Source: Micromonospora pisi (GTDB lineage: Bacteria > Actinomycetota > Actinomycetes > Mycobacteriales > Micromonosporaceae). From it: a DNA stretch of 64,000 nucleotides. Where the stretch lies: contig NZ_RBKT01000001.1 of assembly GCF_003633685.1 (NCBI RefSeq), forward strand, positions 6,448,001 through 6,512,000, read 5' to 3'. Below the pieces are notes generated by a model. The model saw only the letters and a list, made by a program, of their open reading frames with translations. It had not been told where the DNA came from and did not search any database. Positions 1-9,379 of the stretch are shown piece after piece (position 1 is the first letter of the stretch; each line of letters opens with the position of its first letter). The translations under genes and the position numbers were made by a program.

Positions 1-1
1 C

Positions 2-607
2 GTCGAACTCGCCGCGTACAAGGCCGGTCAGGCCGCCGTCGAGGCAATGGGCGGCCAGGGCAACCTGGTCCACCTCACCGGCAACAAGGTGGACTCCAAC
101 ACCCAGCGCCGGATCGCCGGGGTGCAGAAGGCGGTGGACGAGACCGGCGGCAAGGTCAAGCTGCTGCAGACCGTGACCGACGTGGACAAGGACCTGCAGA
201 GCGCGCAGAAGGCCGTCGCCGACCTGCTCGCCGCGAAGGGCACCCAGATCCAGGGGATCGTCAACACCGCGTACAACCCGGCAGTCGCCGCCGCCGAGGG
301 GGTCAAGCAGGCCAAGCTCCCGATCAAGGTGATCGCGATCGACGACGACCAGACCATCCTCGCCGGCATCCGGGACGGCTCGGTCGCCGGCACCGTCCTG
401 CAGAACCCGGTCGGGCAGGCGTCCGTCGGGTCGTACGCGCTGACCAAGCTCGCCGGTGGCTGCACGGTCACCAAGCCCGGCGTGGTCATCGACTCGGGCT
501 CCTTCGTGGTCACCAAGGCCAACGTCGACAACTACGAGACCGACCGGCAGGCCAAGACCGACGAGCTCAAGAAGGCCTTCGACGGCCAGTACCTGAGCTG
601 CCAGTAG
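2..607 (+). CDS. Sugar ABC transporter substrate-binding protein, C-terminal part
   Basis: The gene is open at the left edge and reads in frame from base 2 to a TAG stop, giving about 201 residues. This is the C-terminal lobe of a periplasmic-binding-protein-like (RbsB-type) sugar receptor: it has an alternating alpha/beta pattern, the segment IAIDDDQTILAGIRDG, and a C-terminal TDELKKAFDG helix. By analogy it binds a monosaccharide outside the membrane and delivers it to the two permeases and double ATPase encoded just downstream. The substrate is probably L-fucose or a related sugar, inferred only from the catabolic genes in the same run. The N-terminus and export signal lie outside the window. 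Confidence 0.85.
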   Translation, partial: VELAAYKAGQAAVEAMGGQGNLVHLTGNKVDSNTQRRIAGVQKAVDETGGKVKLLQTVTDVDKDLQSAQKAVADLLAAKGTQIQGIVNTAYNPAVAAAEGVKQAKLPIKVIAIDDDQTILAGIRDGSVAGTVLQNPVGQASVGSYALTKLAGGCTVTKPGVVIDSGSFVVTKANVDNYETDRQAKTDELKKAFDGQYLSCQ

Positions 608-615
608 TCGCGCCC

Positions 616-645
616 GGCCGGTCAGCGGCTCCCCGCTGACCGGCC
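616..645 (+). terminator. Perfect 13-bp hairpin behind the sugar-binding protein gene
   Basis: GGCCGGTCAGCGG at 616-628 is exactly complementary to CCGCTGACCGGCC at 633-645, with a 4-nt loop and no T-tract. It lies 8 bp after the stop and 50 bp before the next gene, which continues the operon. It probably acts as an attenuator or 3'-end stabiliser that keeps binding-protein mRNA above the level of the downstream genes. Confidence 0.7.
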
Positions 646-695
646 CACGGCCGACCGCACCCCCTCGTACCGCGCCATCCCGTCAAGGAGCCTCG

Positions 696-1781
696 TTGCC
701 CGCGATCACCCACGCCGAGGCGTACCTCGTCGACCTGGAGGTCGAGACCGTACGCACCGACGCCGTCCAGTCGTTCCTGAAACAGGAGACCGTCTTCGTC
801 GAGATCCGGACGGACGACGGCGGGACCGGCACCGGTTACGCGTACACGATCGGCACCGGTGGGACCGCGGTGCTCGCGCTGCTGCGCGACTACCTCGTGC
901 CCCGACTGGTCGGCGCCGATCCCCGCCGGGTCGAGGCGGTCTGGCGCGACCTCTTCGCCGCCACCCGGGCCACCACCGTCGGCGCGATCACCTCGCTCGC
1001 CCTGGCCGCGGTCGACACCGCGCTCTGGGACTGGCGGTGCCGCGACGCCGACCAGCCACTCTGGGTGCTCGCCGGTGGCGCCAAGCAACGCATCCCGCTC
1101 TACGACACCGAGGGCGGCTGGCTGCACCTGAGCACCGACGAACTGATCGCCGGTGCCAAGGCCAGCCAGGCCGCCGGCTGGCCCGGGGCGAAGCTGAAGA
1201 TCGGCCGCTCCCCGGTCCAGGACGCCGAACGGCTCGCCGCGGTACGCGCCGAGGTCGGACCCGACTTCGACCTGATGCTCGACGCCAACCAGTCCCTCAC
1301 CTCGGCCGAGGCGATCAGGCGGGCCCGGCTGCTCGAACCCTCCGACCCATACTGGTTCGAGGAACCGATGCCCGCCGACGACGTGTCCGGGCACGTGGCA
1401 CTGGCCTCGGCCACGTCGATCCCGGTCGCGGTGGGCGAGTCGATGTACTCGATCGCCCAGTTCCGCGACTACCTGCACCGGGGAGCGGCCGGCATCGTCC
1501 AGGTCGACGTGGCCCGCATCGGCGGCATCACCCCGTGGCTGAAGGTCGCCCACCTCGCCGAGGCGTACAACGTGACGGTCTGCCCGCACTTCCTGATGGA
1601 ACTGCACGTCAGCCTCTGCTGCGCCGTACCGAACAGCGGCTACCTGGAACACATCCCGCAACTACGCGCGATCACCAGGAACGAGATCGAGGTGGTCGAC
1701 GGGCACGCGCTGCCACCGACCGCCGCCGGCCTCGGCATCGACTGGGACCGCGACGCGATCGACAACCGGAGAGTCCAGTGA
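696..1781 (+). CDS. Mandelate racemase/muconate lactonizing enzyme family (enolase superfamily) protein
   Basis: This 361-aa enolase-superfamily enzyme probably abstracts the proton alpha to a carboxylate, as sugar-acid dehydratases and racemases do. Visible residues are the catalytic K166-x-K168, metal ligands D196, E222/E223 and E248, and the D271/H298 dyad typical of the mandelate racemase subgroup. The start is TTG at 696, chosen because AAGGAG sits 5 bp upstream at 685-690. The stop overlaps the next gene by 4 bp. It sits between the binding protein and the permeases, so it should act on the transported sugar acid or a side substrate. It is distinct from the clear L-fuconate dehydratase downstream, and its exact substrate cannot be read from sequence. 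Confidence 0.85.
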   Translation: MPAITHAEAYLVDLEVETVRTDAVQSFLKQETVFVEIRTDDGGTGTGYAYTIGTGGTAVLALLRDYLVPRLVGADPRRVEAVWRDLFAATRATTVGAITSLALAAVDTALWDWRCRDADQPLWVLAGGAKQRIPLYDTEGGWLHLSTDELIAGAKASQAAGWPGAKLKIGRSPVQDAERLAAVRAEVGPDFDLMLDANQSLTSAEAIRRARLLEPSDPYWFEEPMPADDVSGHVALASATSIPVAVGESMYSIAQFRDYLHRGAAGIVQVDVARIGGITPWLKVAHLAEAYNVTVCPHFLMELHVSLCCAVPNSGYLEHIPQLRAITRNEIEVVDGHALPPTAAGLGIDWDRDAIDNRRVQ

Positions 1782-2854
1782 GTGATCAGACCACCACGGT
1801 CACACCGGAGGCGCCACCGGCGGCCGAGCCTCCGGCGCCCCGTAAGCCGCCGGGCATCCCACTCTGGGCCAACCCCCGCCTCGGGCTGGTGGTCCTGCTG
1901 ATCGGGCTGGTCGTGCTCTTCAGCACGCTGCGGCCGGCGTTCCTCAACACCGCGCTGACCCTGGTGCCGCTCCAGGCCGACATCAGCGTGTACGCGGTGG
2001 TCGGCCTGGCCCAGCTCATGGTCCTCTCGCTCGGGCACATGAACATGGCGGTCGGGCGGATGGCGGCGATGAGCGCCTTCGCGATGGGACTGGCGTACGA
2101 CCGGCTCGACGTACCACTGCCGGTCGGGCTGGTGATCGGGCTCGCCGTCGGCACCCTGCTCGGCGCGCTGGCCGGACTGATCATCTCGCGTACCGGGGTG
2201 AACTCCTTCGTGGTCACCCTCGCCCTGGACTTCGCCATGATCGGCCTGATCACGATCCTCTACACCCGGTTCACCGACGGGGTCGCCTTCAGCGGCCAAC
2301 CGACGAGCATGACCGCGCTGCGCAACGACACCTTCGCCGACTACTGCATCGGCAACGTGTGCGGGCCGAACGTGCCACTGGTCGTACCGTTCGCGCTGGT
2401 CGCGGCGCTCGCGGTCGGGCTGCTGTTCCGCTACGCCCGGCTCGGTCGGGAAATCCTGATGACCGGCGACAACGCCCGCGCGGCCGAACTCTCCGGCATC
2501 CCCACCGGCACCCGGGTGGTGCAGGCGCACGCGCTCTCCGGCCTGCTCGCCGGTCTGGCCGGCTTCCTGCTCGCCGCGAACAACGGCGCCTTCTCCGCGA
2601 GCATCGGCGAGCAGTTCCTGCTCCCGTCGTTCCTCGGTCCGGTACTTGGCGGCACACTGCTCGCCGGCGGCGCGGTCAGCATCCTGGGCACGGTCCTCGG
2701 CGCCACCCTCACCCAGGTCATCTACAAGGGACTGAACCTGCTGCAGTTCCAACTCGACCAGCTCAAGCTCTACATCGGGCTGGTGCTGCTGGTCGCACTC
2801 TCGCTGGACCGGGTGCGTCACGTACTCGCCGAACGCAGGGGGGCGCAGGCATGA
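1778..2854 (+). CDS. Sugar ABC transporter permease (RbsC/BPD_transp_2 family)
   Basis: This 358-aa integral membrane permease starts at GTG 1778, overlapping the previous stop by 4 bp. A proline-rich cytoplasmic N-tail of about 30 residues precedes 8-10 hydrophobic segments. The family stretch around RTGVNSFVVTLALDF and the loop GRLGREI/NARAAELSGIP-like region are where RbsC-type permeases contact the ATPase. It should pair with the following permease as a heterodimeric channel for the sugar captured by the upstream binding protein. Confidence 0.9.
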   Translation: MSDQTTTVTPEAPPAAEPPAPRKPPGIPLWANPRLGLVVLLIGLVVLFSTLRPAFLNTALTLVPLQADISVYAVVGLAQLMVLSLGHMNMAVGRMAAMSAFAMGLAYDRLDVPLPVGLVIGLAVGTLLGALAGLIISRTGVNSFVVTLALDFAMIGLITILYTRFTDGVAFSGQPTSMTALRNDTFADYCIGNVCGPNVPLVVPFALVAALAVGLLFRYARLGREILMTGDNARAAELSGIPTGTRVVQAHALSGLLAGLAGFLLAANNGAFSASIGEQFLLPSFLGPVLGGTLLAGGAVSILGTVLGATLTQVIYKGLNLLQFQLDQLKLYIGLVLLVALSLDRVRHVLAERRGAQA

Positions 2855-3843
2855 CCAAGCTGCTGACCGCACGGGTCGAGCCGGCCGGACGGCTCCGGTC
2901 GTTGACCCGGCGCCCCGAGTTCACCCTCGTCCTGGTCGCGCTCGCCGGGTTCGTCGCGCTCGCCATCGCCACCAACGGCAACCTGCTCTCCGCCGGCACC
3001 CTCGGCGCGTTCTTCCGGTTCCTCGCCGTACCGATCGTCATCGGCCTGGCCCAGATGGTGGTCCTCGCGATCGGCCAGATGAACCTGTCCGTCGGCGCGC
3101 TCACCGGCTTCTGCGCCATGGTCGCCGCCTGGGCGATGCTGGAAGCCGGACTACCGGCCCCGCTCGCCATCGGGGTCGCGCTCCTGGTCGGCCTGGTCGC
3201 CGGGGTGACCAACGGCCTGCTGGTGGTCTTCACCCGGATCAACGGCTTCATCGTCACCCTGGCGACCATGACCATCATCGAAGGGCTCCGGTACGGGGTG
3301 AACGGCCCCGACACCTTCCAGGGCTACTCCCCGGGGCTGCGCGAGTTCGGCCGCGCCTCGCTGCTCGGCCTACCGGTGGTGTTCCTGGTCGCGCTCGCGG
3401 TGGCCGCCCTGGTCGCCTTCTTCTTCGCCCGTACGGTCACCGGTCGGCAACTGCTCGCCAGCGGCGGCAGCCCGTTCGCCGCCCGCCTCTCCGGCATCTC
3501 CAACGACCGGTCGATCGTGATCGCGCACGCCCTCTCCGGGCTGCTCGCCGGGGTCGCCGCGGTGATCACCGTGGCCTCCTCCGGATCGGTCAACTCCAGC
3601 ATCGGCGACGACCTGCTGCTGCCCAGCTTCGCCGCGCCGATCATCGGCGGGGTGGCGCTCACCGGCGGTGCGGTCAGCGTCGCCGGCACCTGCCTGGCAG
3701 CGTTCATCGTCCGGCTGGTGGACGTGCTCCAGGCCCAGTTCGACATCAACCGGCGCTGGATCGACCTGATCGTCGGCGCGGTCGTCCTCGGTGCGGTGCT
3801 GCTCGGCACCGCCCGGCAGAAGCTGTTGCGGAGGTCGTCGTGA
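2851..3843 (+). CDS. Sugar ABC transporter permease, second subunit
   Basis: This 330-aa RbsC-type permease is homologous to its neighbour. It shares the patterns AQMVVLAIGQMNLSVGA, a TRINGFIVTLA stretch and the coupling region ARLSGISNDRSI. Its ATG at 2851 forms an ATGA overlap with the previous stop, and its own stop overlaps the ATPase start by 4 bp. Such overlaps suggest translational coupling and fixed stoichiometry. It forms the transmembrane channel with the preceding gene product. Confidence 0.9.
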   Translation: MTKLLTARVEPAGRLRSLTRRPEFTLVLVALAGFVALAIATNGNLLSAGTLGAFFRFLAVPIVIGLAQMVVLAIGQMNLSVGALTGFCAMVAAWAMLEAGLPAPLAIGVALLVGLVAGVTNGLLVVFTRINGFIVTLATMTIIEGLRYGVNGPDTFQGYSPGLREFGRASLLGLPVVFLVALAVAALVAFFFARTVTGRQLLASGGSPFAARLSGISNDRSIVIAHALSGLLAGVAAVITVASSGSVNSSIGDDLLLPSFAAPIIGGVALTGGAVSVAGTCLAAFIVRLVDVLQAQFDINRRWIDLIVGAVVLGAVLLGTARQKLLRRSS

Positions 3844-5402
3844 TACTCACGGCCGAGGGCCTGGTCAAGACGTTCCCGGGGGTACGCGCGCTGGACGGCG
3901 CCACCCTGCGGCTGGCGGCGGGGAGCGTACACGCGCTGCTCGGCGAGAACGGTGCCGGCAAGAGCACCATGGTCAAGCTGCTGACCGGGGTGTACCGCCC
4001 GGACGGCGGGCGGATCGTGCTCGACGGGAAGGAACTGCACCTGACCGGGCCGCTGGACGCCCAGCGGGCCGGAATCGGGGTGGTGCACCAGGAACGGAAC
4101 CTGATCCCCGCCTTCTCCATCGCGGAGAACATCGTGCTGCACCACCTGCCCCGTCGCCTCGGCGTGGTGGACCGCAACCGGATGCGGGCCGAGGCACGCC
4201 GCTGCCTGGACCTGCTCGACCTGGACCTGGACCCGGACACCCCGGTCGCCGACCTCTCCGTCGCCCATGGCCAACTGGTCGAGATCGCCAAGGCGCTCAG
4301 CCTGGACAGCAAGGTGCTGCTGCTCGACGAGCCGACCGCCTCACTCACCGGCGACGAAGCGGACCGGCTCTACGCCATCGTCCGCAAACTGACGACCGAC
4401 GGTGGGCGCGCCGTGGTGCTGGTCAGCCACAAGTTGGAGGAAGTGTTCGCGATCGCCGACACGGTGACCGTGTTGCGCGACGGGCACAGTGTGGCCGAGG
4501 CGGAACCGCTGGAGTCGTACAGCCAGGGCCAGGTGGTGGACCTGATGGTCGGCCGGGCGTACGCGTCGGTGACGCTCGCCGCCCGCGAGGTCGACCCGCA
4601 GACCCGGCCGGCGTTGCGGCTGGACCGGGTCAGCACCGCCGGTGGGCACCGGGACGTGTCCCTCACCGTCCGCCCCGGCGAGATCCTCGGCCTGTACGGG
4701 CTGGTCGGCGCGGGCCGCAGCGAACTGGCGAAGGCGCTGCTCGGACTGGACCGGATCACCGGCGGCACGGTCGAGGTGCAGGGCCAGCCGGTGCGGATCC
4801 GTACCGTCGGGGAGGCCCTGCGCCGCTACAAGATCGGGTACGTCACGGAGAACCGCAAGGAGGAAGGGGTCTTCCTCGACCAGCCGATCACCCGCAACAT
4901 CGGGGTGACCATCTGGCGGCGGATCGCCCGCGCCGGGCTCGTCACCGAACGGGCCGAGCGGACCGTGGTGGCCGACTACACCGAGCGGCTCGGCATCCGG
5001 GCCGCGTCCCCGCGACAGCTCGCCGGCCAGCTCTCCGGCGGCAACCAGCAGAAGGTCAGTCTCGCCAAGTGGCTCGCCGCGCAGTGCGAGATCCTGATCG
5101 TGGACGAACCCACGGTCGGCATCGACGTACGGACCAAGGCCGCGTTCCACGAGCTGATCGCCGAACTCGCCGGTGCCGGAATGGCCCTGCTGCTGATCTC
5201 CTCCGACCTTCCCGAGATCGTGACACTGGCGGACCGGGTAGCGGTGATGAACGATTTCACCGTTCGTGGTGAACTCGCCAACGACCACGACTACGGCCGG
5301 ATGAGTCAGGCGATCATCCGGATGATCCACGCTGGACCGGACCCGGAGCAGACGGGCGCCGGCCCGGACCGGCCCGATGCAGCAGGGGAGCCAGCCGCGT
5401 GA
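3840..5402 (+). CDS. Sugar ABC transporter ATP-binding protein (double NBD, RbsA/MglA type)
   Basis: This 520-aa protein has two tandem ABC domains, the length and layout of monosaccharide importers. Domain 1 carries Walker A GENGAGKS near residue 36 and a Walker B ending LLLDEPTAS. Domain 2 has the degenerate Walker A GLVGAGRS usual in this family, then a good signature LSGGNQQKV and Walker B LIVDEPTVGID. Start GTG 3840 overlaps the second permease by 4 bp. It powers uptake of the sugar broken down by the enzymes that follow. Confidence 0.93.
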   Translation: MILTAEGLVKTFPGVRALDGATLRLAAGSVHALLGENGAGKSTMVKLLTGVYRPDGGRIVLDGKELHLTGPLDAQRAGIGVVHQERNLIPAFSIAENIVLHHLPRRLGVVDRNRMRAEARRCLDLLDLDLDPDTPVADLSVAHGQLVEIAKALSLDSKVLLLDEPTASLTGDEADRLYAIVRKLTTDGGRAVVLVSHKLEEVFAIADTVTVLRDGHSVAEAEPLESYSQGQVVDLMVGRAYASVTLAAREVDPQTRPALRLDRVSTAGGHRDVSLTVRPGEILGLYGLVGAGRSELAKALLGLDRITGGTVEVQGQPVRIRTVGEALRRYKIGYVTENRKEEGVFLDQPITRNIGVTIWRRIARAGLVTERAERTVVADYTERLGIRAASPRQLAGQLSGGNQQKVSLAKWLAAQCEILIVDEPTVGIDVRTKAAFHELIAELAGAGMALLLISSDLPEIVTLADRVAVMNDFTVRGELANDHDYGRMSQAIIRMIHAGPDPEQTGAGPDRPDAAGEPAA

Positions 5403-6424
5403 ACCCAATCGAACGGAACCGACTCGGTACGACCGACGTCGAGGTGACCCGACTCGGTCTCGGCCTCGCCCCGCTCGGTGGCCTCTACCGGGCGGTCGGC
5501 GCCGCGCAGGCGTCCGCCACCCTGGAACGGGCCTGGGAGCTGGGGTTCCGCTACTTCGACACGGCACCGCTCTACGGCGCCGGGCTCTCCGAACGGCGGG
5601 CCGGATCGGTGCTCGCCGGCAAGCCCCGGGACGAGTTCACCCTCTCCACCAAGGTCGGGCGGCTGCTCGTACCGGGGCGGGAGGCGCCGCGCGGTGGCCG
5701 GCACCGCGAACCCGACCCGGAGCCGGTCGACCACAACGACGAGATCTGGGCCGAGCCGGTCGACCTCACCCCCGCCTGGGACTTCAGTGCCGACGGCACC
5801 CGCCGGTCGTACGCGGAGAGCCTGGACCGGCTCGGCCTGGACCGGGCCGACGTGCTGCACGTCCACGACCCCGACGACCACTACGCCGACGCGCTCGCCG
5901 GCGCCCTGCCGGCCCTGGTCGAACTGCGTGGGCAGGGCCGGATCGGCGCGGTCTCGGTCGGCATGAACCAGGCCGAGATGCTCGCCGACTTCGTCCGTAC
6001 GGGCGACGTCGACGCGGTGCTGCTCGCCGGCCGGTACACCCTGCTGGACCAGTCCGGCCTGGCCGAGCTGCTGCCGCTCTGCGCCAGGGAACGCGTCTCG
6101 GTGATCGCCGGTGGGGTCTACAACTCGGGCCTGCTCGCCGATCCGAAGCCCGGCGCCACGTACGACTACCTGCCGGCGCCGGCCGAACTGCTGGACCGGG
6201 CCCGCGCCATCCAGGATGTCTGCGCCAAGCACGGGGTGCCGCTGCGGGCCGCCGCGATCCAGTTCCCGCTCGGCCACCCGGCGGTGGCCAGCGTCGTGGT
6301 CGGTGCCCGCTCGGCGGACGAGGTGACCGACGCCGCCGAGATGTTCGCCCATCCGATCCCGGGTCAGCTCTGGCGGGACCTGAAGGACGCGGGACTGCTG
6401 CCCGAGGAGGTGCCGACCCCGTGA
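5399..6424 (+). CDS. Aldo/keto reductase, probable L-fucose (D-threo-aldose) dehydrogenase
   Basis: This 341-aa TIM-barrel aldo/keto reductase shows the AKR tetrad: D and Y in RYFDTAPLYGAG (residues about 46-57), K in STKVGRLL, and H in VLHVHDPDDH. Members with FDTAPLYG/STKVGR and about 330 residues oxidise aldoses such as L-fucose at C1 to the lactone using NAD(P)+. That matches the fuconolactonase encoded immediately downstream, making this the first step of the pathway. Start GTG 5399 overlaps the ATPase stop by 4 bp. Sugar specificity comes from context, not from single residues. Confidence 0.85.
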   Translation: MNPIERNRLGTTDVEVTRLGLGLAPLGGLYRAVGAAQASATLERAWELGFRYFDTAPLYGAGLSERRAGSVLAGKPRDEFTLSTKVGRLLVPGREAPRGGRHREPDPEPVDHNDEIWAEPVDLTPAWDFSADGTRRSYAESLDRLGLDRADVLHVHDPDDHYADALAGALPALVELRGQGRIGAVSVGMNQAEMLADFVRTGDVDAVLLAGRYTLLDQSGLAELLPLCARERVSVIAGGVYNSGLLADPKPGATYDYLPAPAELLDRARAIQDVCAKHGVPLRAAAIQFPLGHPAVASVVVGARSADEVTDAAEMFAHPIPGQLWRDLKDAGLLPEEVPTP

Positions 6425-7257
6425 TCGTCGACTCCCACCAGCACCTCTGGACCGCCGACTACGCCTGGCTCGCCGACCCGGCGCTGACCCGGATCCGCCG
6501 CGACTACGGCGTCGACGACCTGCGGCGCAACCTGCGCGATGCCGGTGTGGACCGGACCGTGCTGGTCGAGGCGGCCCGGGGCGAGGCCGCCGAGACGACC
6601 GAGTTCCTGGCCACCGCCGCCGGCACCGAGGAGATCGCCGGGGTGGTCGGCTGGGCCTCCCTCACCGACCCGGCGCTCGCCGACACCCTGGCTGGGCACC
6701 GGGCCGGCACCGGCGGGCACCTGCTCGTCGGCATCCGCGACCAGGTGCAGGGCCAGCCCGACGACGACTACCTGGACCGGCCCGAGGTGCGGGCCGGACT
6801 CCGTACGATCGCCGCCGCCGGCCTGGTCAACGAGCTGGTGGTACGGGTCGAGCAGCTACCGGCGGTGGCGCGGGCCGCCGCTGCCCTGCCGGCGGGCCGG
6901 TTCGTCCTCGACCACCTCGGCAAGCCACGGATCGCGGCCGGCACCGCCGGCCTGGAACAGTGGCGGACCCTGGTGGCGCCGGTCGCCGCCCAACCGAACG
7001 TGGTGTCGAAGCTCTCCGGCCTGGTAACCGAGGCCGACCCGGGCGGTTGGACGGTCGAGGACCTGCGCCCGTTCGTGACGAGCGCGGTCGAACTGTTCGG
7101 CCCGGACCGGCTCATGTTCGGCTCGGACTGGCCGGTCTGCGAACTCGCCGCCACCTACCGGCAGGTACGGGACGCGTTGGAGCAGATCCTCGGCGGCGTT
7201 CCGGAGGCCATCTTCGCCACCACGGCGATCAGCACCTACAAGTTGGAGATCGAATGA
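6421..7257 (+). CDS. Amidohydrolase-family sugar lactonase, probable L-fuconolactonase
   Basis: This 278-aa amidohydrolase_2 protein is of the lactonase branch. It opens with DSHQHLW at residues 4-10, the metal/substrate strand of L-fuconolactonases and L-rhamnonolactonases. It carries FVLDHLGKP around residue 162 and the FGSDWPVC active-site Asp motif near residue 235. It should hydrolyse L-fucono-lactone from the dehydrogenase step to L-fuconate. GTG 6421 overlaps the reductase stop, and the 3' end overlaps the next ATG (ATGA). Its place between the dehydrogenase and dehydratase supports the role. Confidence 0.88.
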   Translation: MIVDSHQHLWTADYAWLADPALTRIRRDYGVDDLRRNLRDAGVDRTVLVEAARGEAAETTEFLATAAGTEEIAGVVGWASLTDPALADTLAGHRAGTGGHLLVGIRDQVQGQPDDDYLDRPEVRAGLRTIAAAGLVNELVVRVEQLPAVARAAAALPAGRFVLDHLGKPRIAAGTAGLEQWRTLVAPVAAQPNVVSKLSGLVTEADPGGWTVEDLRPFVTSAVELFGPDRLMFGSDWPVCELAATYRQVRDALEQILGGVPEAIFATTAISTYKLEIE

Positions 7258-8087
7258 AGTACATGCGGGTGGGTCCGGTCGGCGCGGAGCGCCCGGTGGC
7301 CCACACGGACGGTCGCCACTTCGACCTGTCCGGCATCACGGGGGACATCGACGGGGCGTTCCTGGCGGCGGGCGGGGTGTCCGACGTCGCCGGGCTGCCG
7401 GAGATCGACATCACCGGACTGCGGATCGGCGCCCCGATCGCCCGTCCGGGTGTGGTGCTCTGTGTGGGACTGAACTACGCCGCGCACGCCGCCGAGTCCG
7501 GGGCCGCGAAGCCGGAGTGGCCGGTCGTCTTCTACAAGGCGCCGAACACCGTCGTCGGCCCGTACGACGACGTGCTGGTGCCGCGCGGGTCGACCAGGAC
7601 CGACTGGGAGGTGGAGCTGGCCGTGGTGATCGGCCGTACCGCCCGTTACCTGGCCTCGCCGCAGGAGGCACTGGCGCACATCGCCGGGTACGCCCTCGCC
7701 AACGACGTCTCCGAGCGCGACTTCCAGCTCGCCGTCTCCGGTGGACAGTGGTCCAAGGGCAAGTCCTGCGAGACGTTCAACCCGCTCGGCCCGTACCTGG
7801 TCACCCCGGACGAGCTGGGCGACCCGGGGCGGCTCGGCCTGCGCTCGTGGGTCAACGGCGAGGTACGGCAGGACTCGAACACCGCCGACATGATCTTCGA
7901 CGTGGCGTACCTGGTCTGGCACCTGTCCCAGTACACCGTGCTGGACCCGGGCGACCTGATCAGCACCGGCACTCCCGAGGGCGTGGCGCTCTCCGGGCGG
8001 TTCCCGTACCTGTCCGCCGGTGACGTGGTCGAGGTCGAGATCGACGGCCTCGGACGGCAGCGCTCGGTCGTCAAGGACGCGGCATGA
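7254..8087 (+). CDS. Fumarylacetoacetate hydrolase-family protein, probable 2,4-diketo-3-deoxy-L-fuconate hydrolase
   Basis: This 277-aa FAH-fold enzyme contains the family marks [14 protein letters not shown] (residues 71-84), the metal-site strand [19 protein letters not shown], and the C-terminal [10 protein letters not shown]. Enzymes of this family in non-phosphorylating fucose pathways cleave L-2,4-diketo-3-deoxyfuconate to pyruvate and L-lactate. All partner enzymes for that route are encoded around it. Other FAH reactions cannot be excluded from sequence alone. ATG 7254 forms an ATGA overlap with the lactonase stop, and the stop overlaps the dehydratase start. Confidence 0.85.
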   Translation: MKYMRVGPVGAERPVAHTDGRHFDLSGITGDIDGAFLAAGGVSDVAGLPEIDITGLRIGAPIARPGVVLCVGLNYAAHAAESGAAKPEWPVVFYKAPNTVVGPYDDVLVPRGSTRTDWEVELAVVIGRTARYLASPQEALAHIAGYALANDVSERDFQLAVSGGQWSKGKSCETFNPLGPYLVTPDELGDPGRLGLRSWVNGEVRQDSNTADMIFDVAYLVWHLSQYTVLDPGDLISTGTPEGVALSGRFPYLSAGDVVEVEIDGLGRQRSVVKDAA

Positions 8088-9379
8088 TCATCACCGGGGT
8101 TGAGACGTACGACATCCGCTTCCCGACCTCCCGCGAGCTCGACGGCTCGGACGCGATGAACCCCGATCCCGACTACTCCGCCGCGTACGTGGTGCTGCGT
8201 ACCGACAGCGGGATCGACGGCCACGGTTTCACCTTCACCATCGGCCGGGGCAACGAGGTGTGCCGAGCCGCCATCGACGCGCTCGCGCCGTTCATCGTCG
8301 GCCAACCCGTGGACGACCTCGGCGAGTTCGCCAAGCGGCTCACCCACGACTCGCAACTGCGCTGGCTCGGCCCGGAGAAGGGCGTGATCCACCTCGCCAC
8401 GGCCGCGGTGATCAACGCCGCCTGGGACCTCGCCGGCAAGGTGGCCGGCAAACCGGTCTGGCGGCTGCTCGCCGAGATGAGCCCGGAACAGCTCGTCGAC
8501 CTGGTCGACTGGCGGTACCTCACCGACGCGCTCACCCCGGACGAGGCGCTGGAGATCCTCCGGGCCGCGCTGCCCGGGCGGGCCGACCGGATCGCCGAAC
8601 TCGAACGGCGCGGCTACCCCGCATACACCACCTCGCCCGGCTGGCTCGGCTACGACGACGCGAAGCTCACCCGGCTCGCCAAGCAGGCGGTCGCCGACGG
8701 CTACCGGCAGATCAAGCTGAAGGTCGGTGGCGACCGCGCCGACGACCTGCGCCGGCTCGCCCTGGCCCGGCAGGTCGTCGGACCGGACATCCGGATCGCG
8801 GTCGACGCGAACCAGCGCTGGGGCGTCGCCGAGGCGATCGACTGGATGACCGCGCTCGCCCCGTACGCCCCGTGGTGGATCGAGGAGCCGACCAGCCCGG
8901 ACGACGTGCTCGGGCACGCCGCGATCCGGCGCGGGCTGGCCCACGTCACACCGGACGGGGGACCGATCCGGGTCGCCACCGGCGAACACGTACAGAACCG
9001 GATCGTCTTCAAACAACTGCTCCAGGCCGACGCGGTCGACTTCGTCCAGATCGACTCGTGCCGGGTCGCCGGGGTCAACGAGAACATCGCGATCCTGCTG
9101 CTCGCCGCGAAGTTCGGCCGGCCGGTCTGCCCGCACGCCGGGGGAGTGGGCCTCTGCGAACTGGTCCAGCACCTGTCCATGTTCGACTACGTCGCGGTCT
9201 CCGGCTCGCTCGACGACCGGGTGATCGAGTACGTCGACCACCTGCACGAGCACTTCGTCGACCCGGTGGTGATCGTGGACGGGGCGTACCGCGCGCCGAG
9301 CCTGCCCGGCTTCTCCGCGCAGATGCACCCGGACACGTTGGCCCGGTACCGCTACCCGGACGGGCCCGCGTGGTCCTGA
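8084..9379 (+). CDS. L-fuconate dehydratase (enolase superfamily)
   Basis: This 431-aa enzyme removes water from L-fuconate to give 2-keto-3-deoxy-L-fuconate. The N-terminal signature [19 protein letters not shown] (residues 15-33) is highly characteristic of FucD and its ENOSF1 relatives. Catalytic residues are visible as K211-x-K213, metal ligands D241, E267 and E301, and the D324/H351 dyad. Length and spacing match the family. It is the best-identified step of the operon and anchors the reading of the neighbouring genes. ATG 8084 overlaps the upstream stop by 4 bp. Confidence 0.94.
   Translation: MIITGVETYDIRFPTSRELDGSDAMNPDPDYSAAYVVLRTDSGIDGHGFTFTIGRGNEVCRAAIDALAPFIVGQPVDDLGEFAKRLTHDSQLRWLGPEKGVIHLATAAVINAAWDLAGKVAGKPVWRLLAEMSPEQLVDLVDWRYLTDALTPDEALEILRAALPGRADRIAELERRGYPAYTTSPGWLGYDDAKLTRLAKQAVADGYRQIKLKVGGDRADDLRRLALARQVVGPDIRIAVDANQRWGVAEAIDWMTALAPYAPWWIEEPTSPDDVLGHAAIRRGLAHVTPDGGPIRVATGEHVQNRIVFKQLLQADAVDFVQIDSCRVAGVNENIAILLLAAKFGRPVCPHAGGVGLCELVQHLSMFDYVAVSGSLDDRVIEYVDHLHEHFVDPVVIVDGAYRAPSLPGFSAQMHPDTLARYRYPDGPAWS

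Noticed and set aside
567-1661. Long minus-strand reading frame opposite the enolase-family gene
   Set aside because: It has Arg/Gly/Asp-heavy composition typical of antisense in high-GC DNA, no known motif, and lies opposite a clear catalytic-site-bearing gene. The same applies to other long opposite-strand frames, for example 12224-13453 and 23346-25925.
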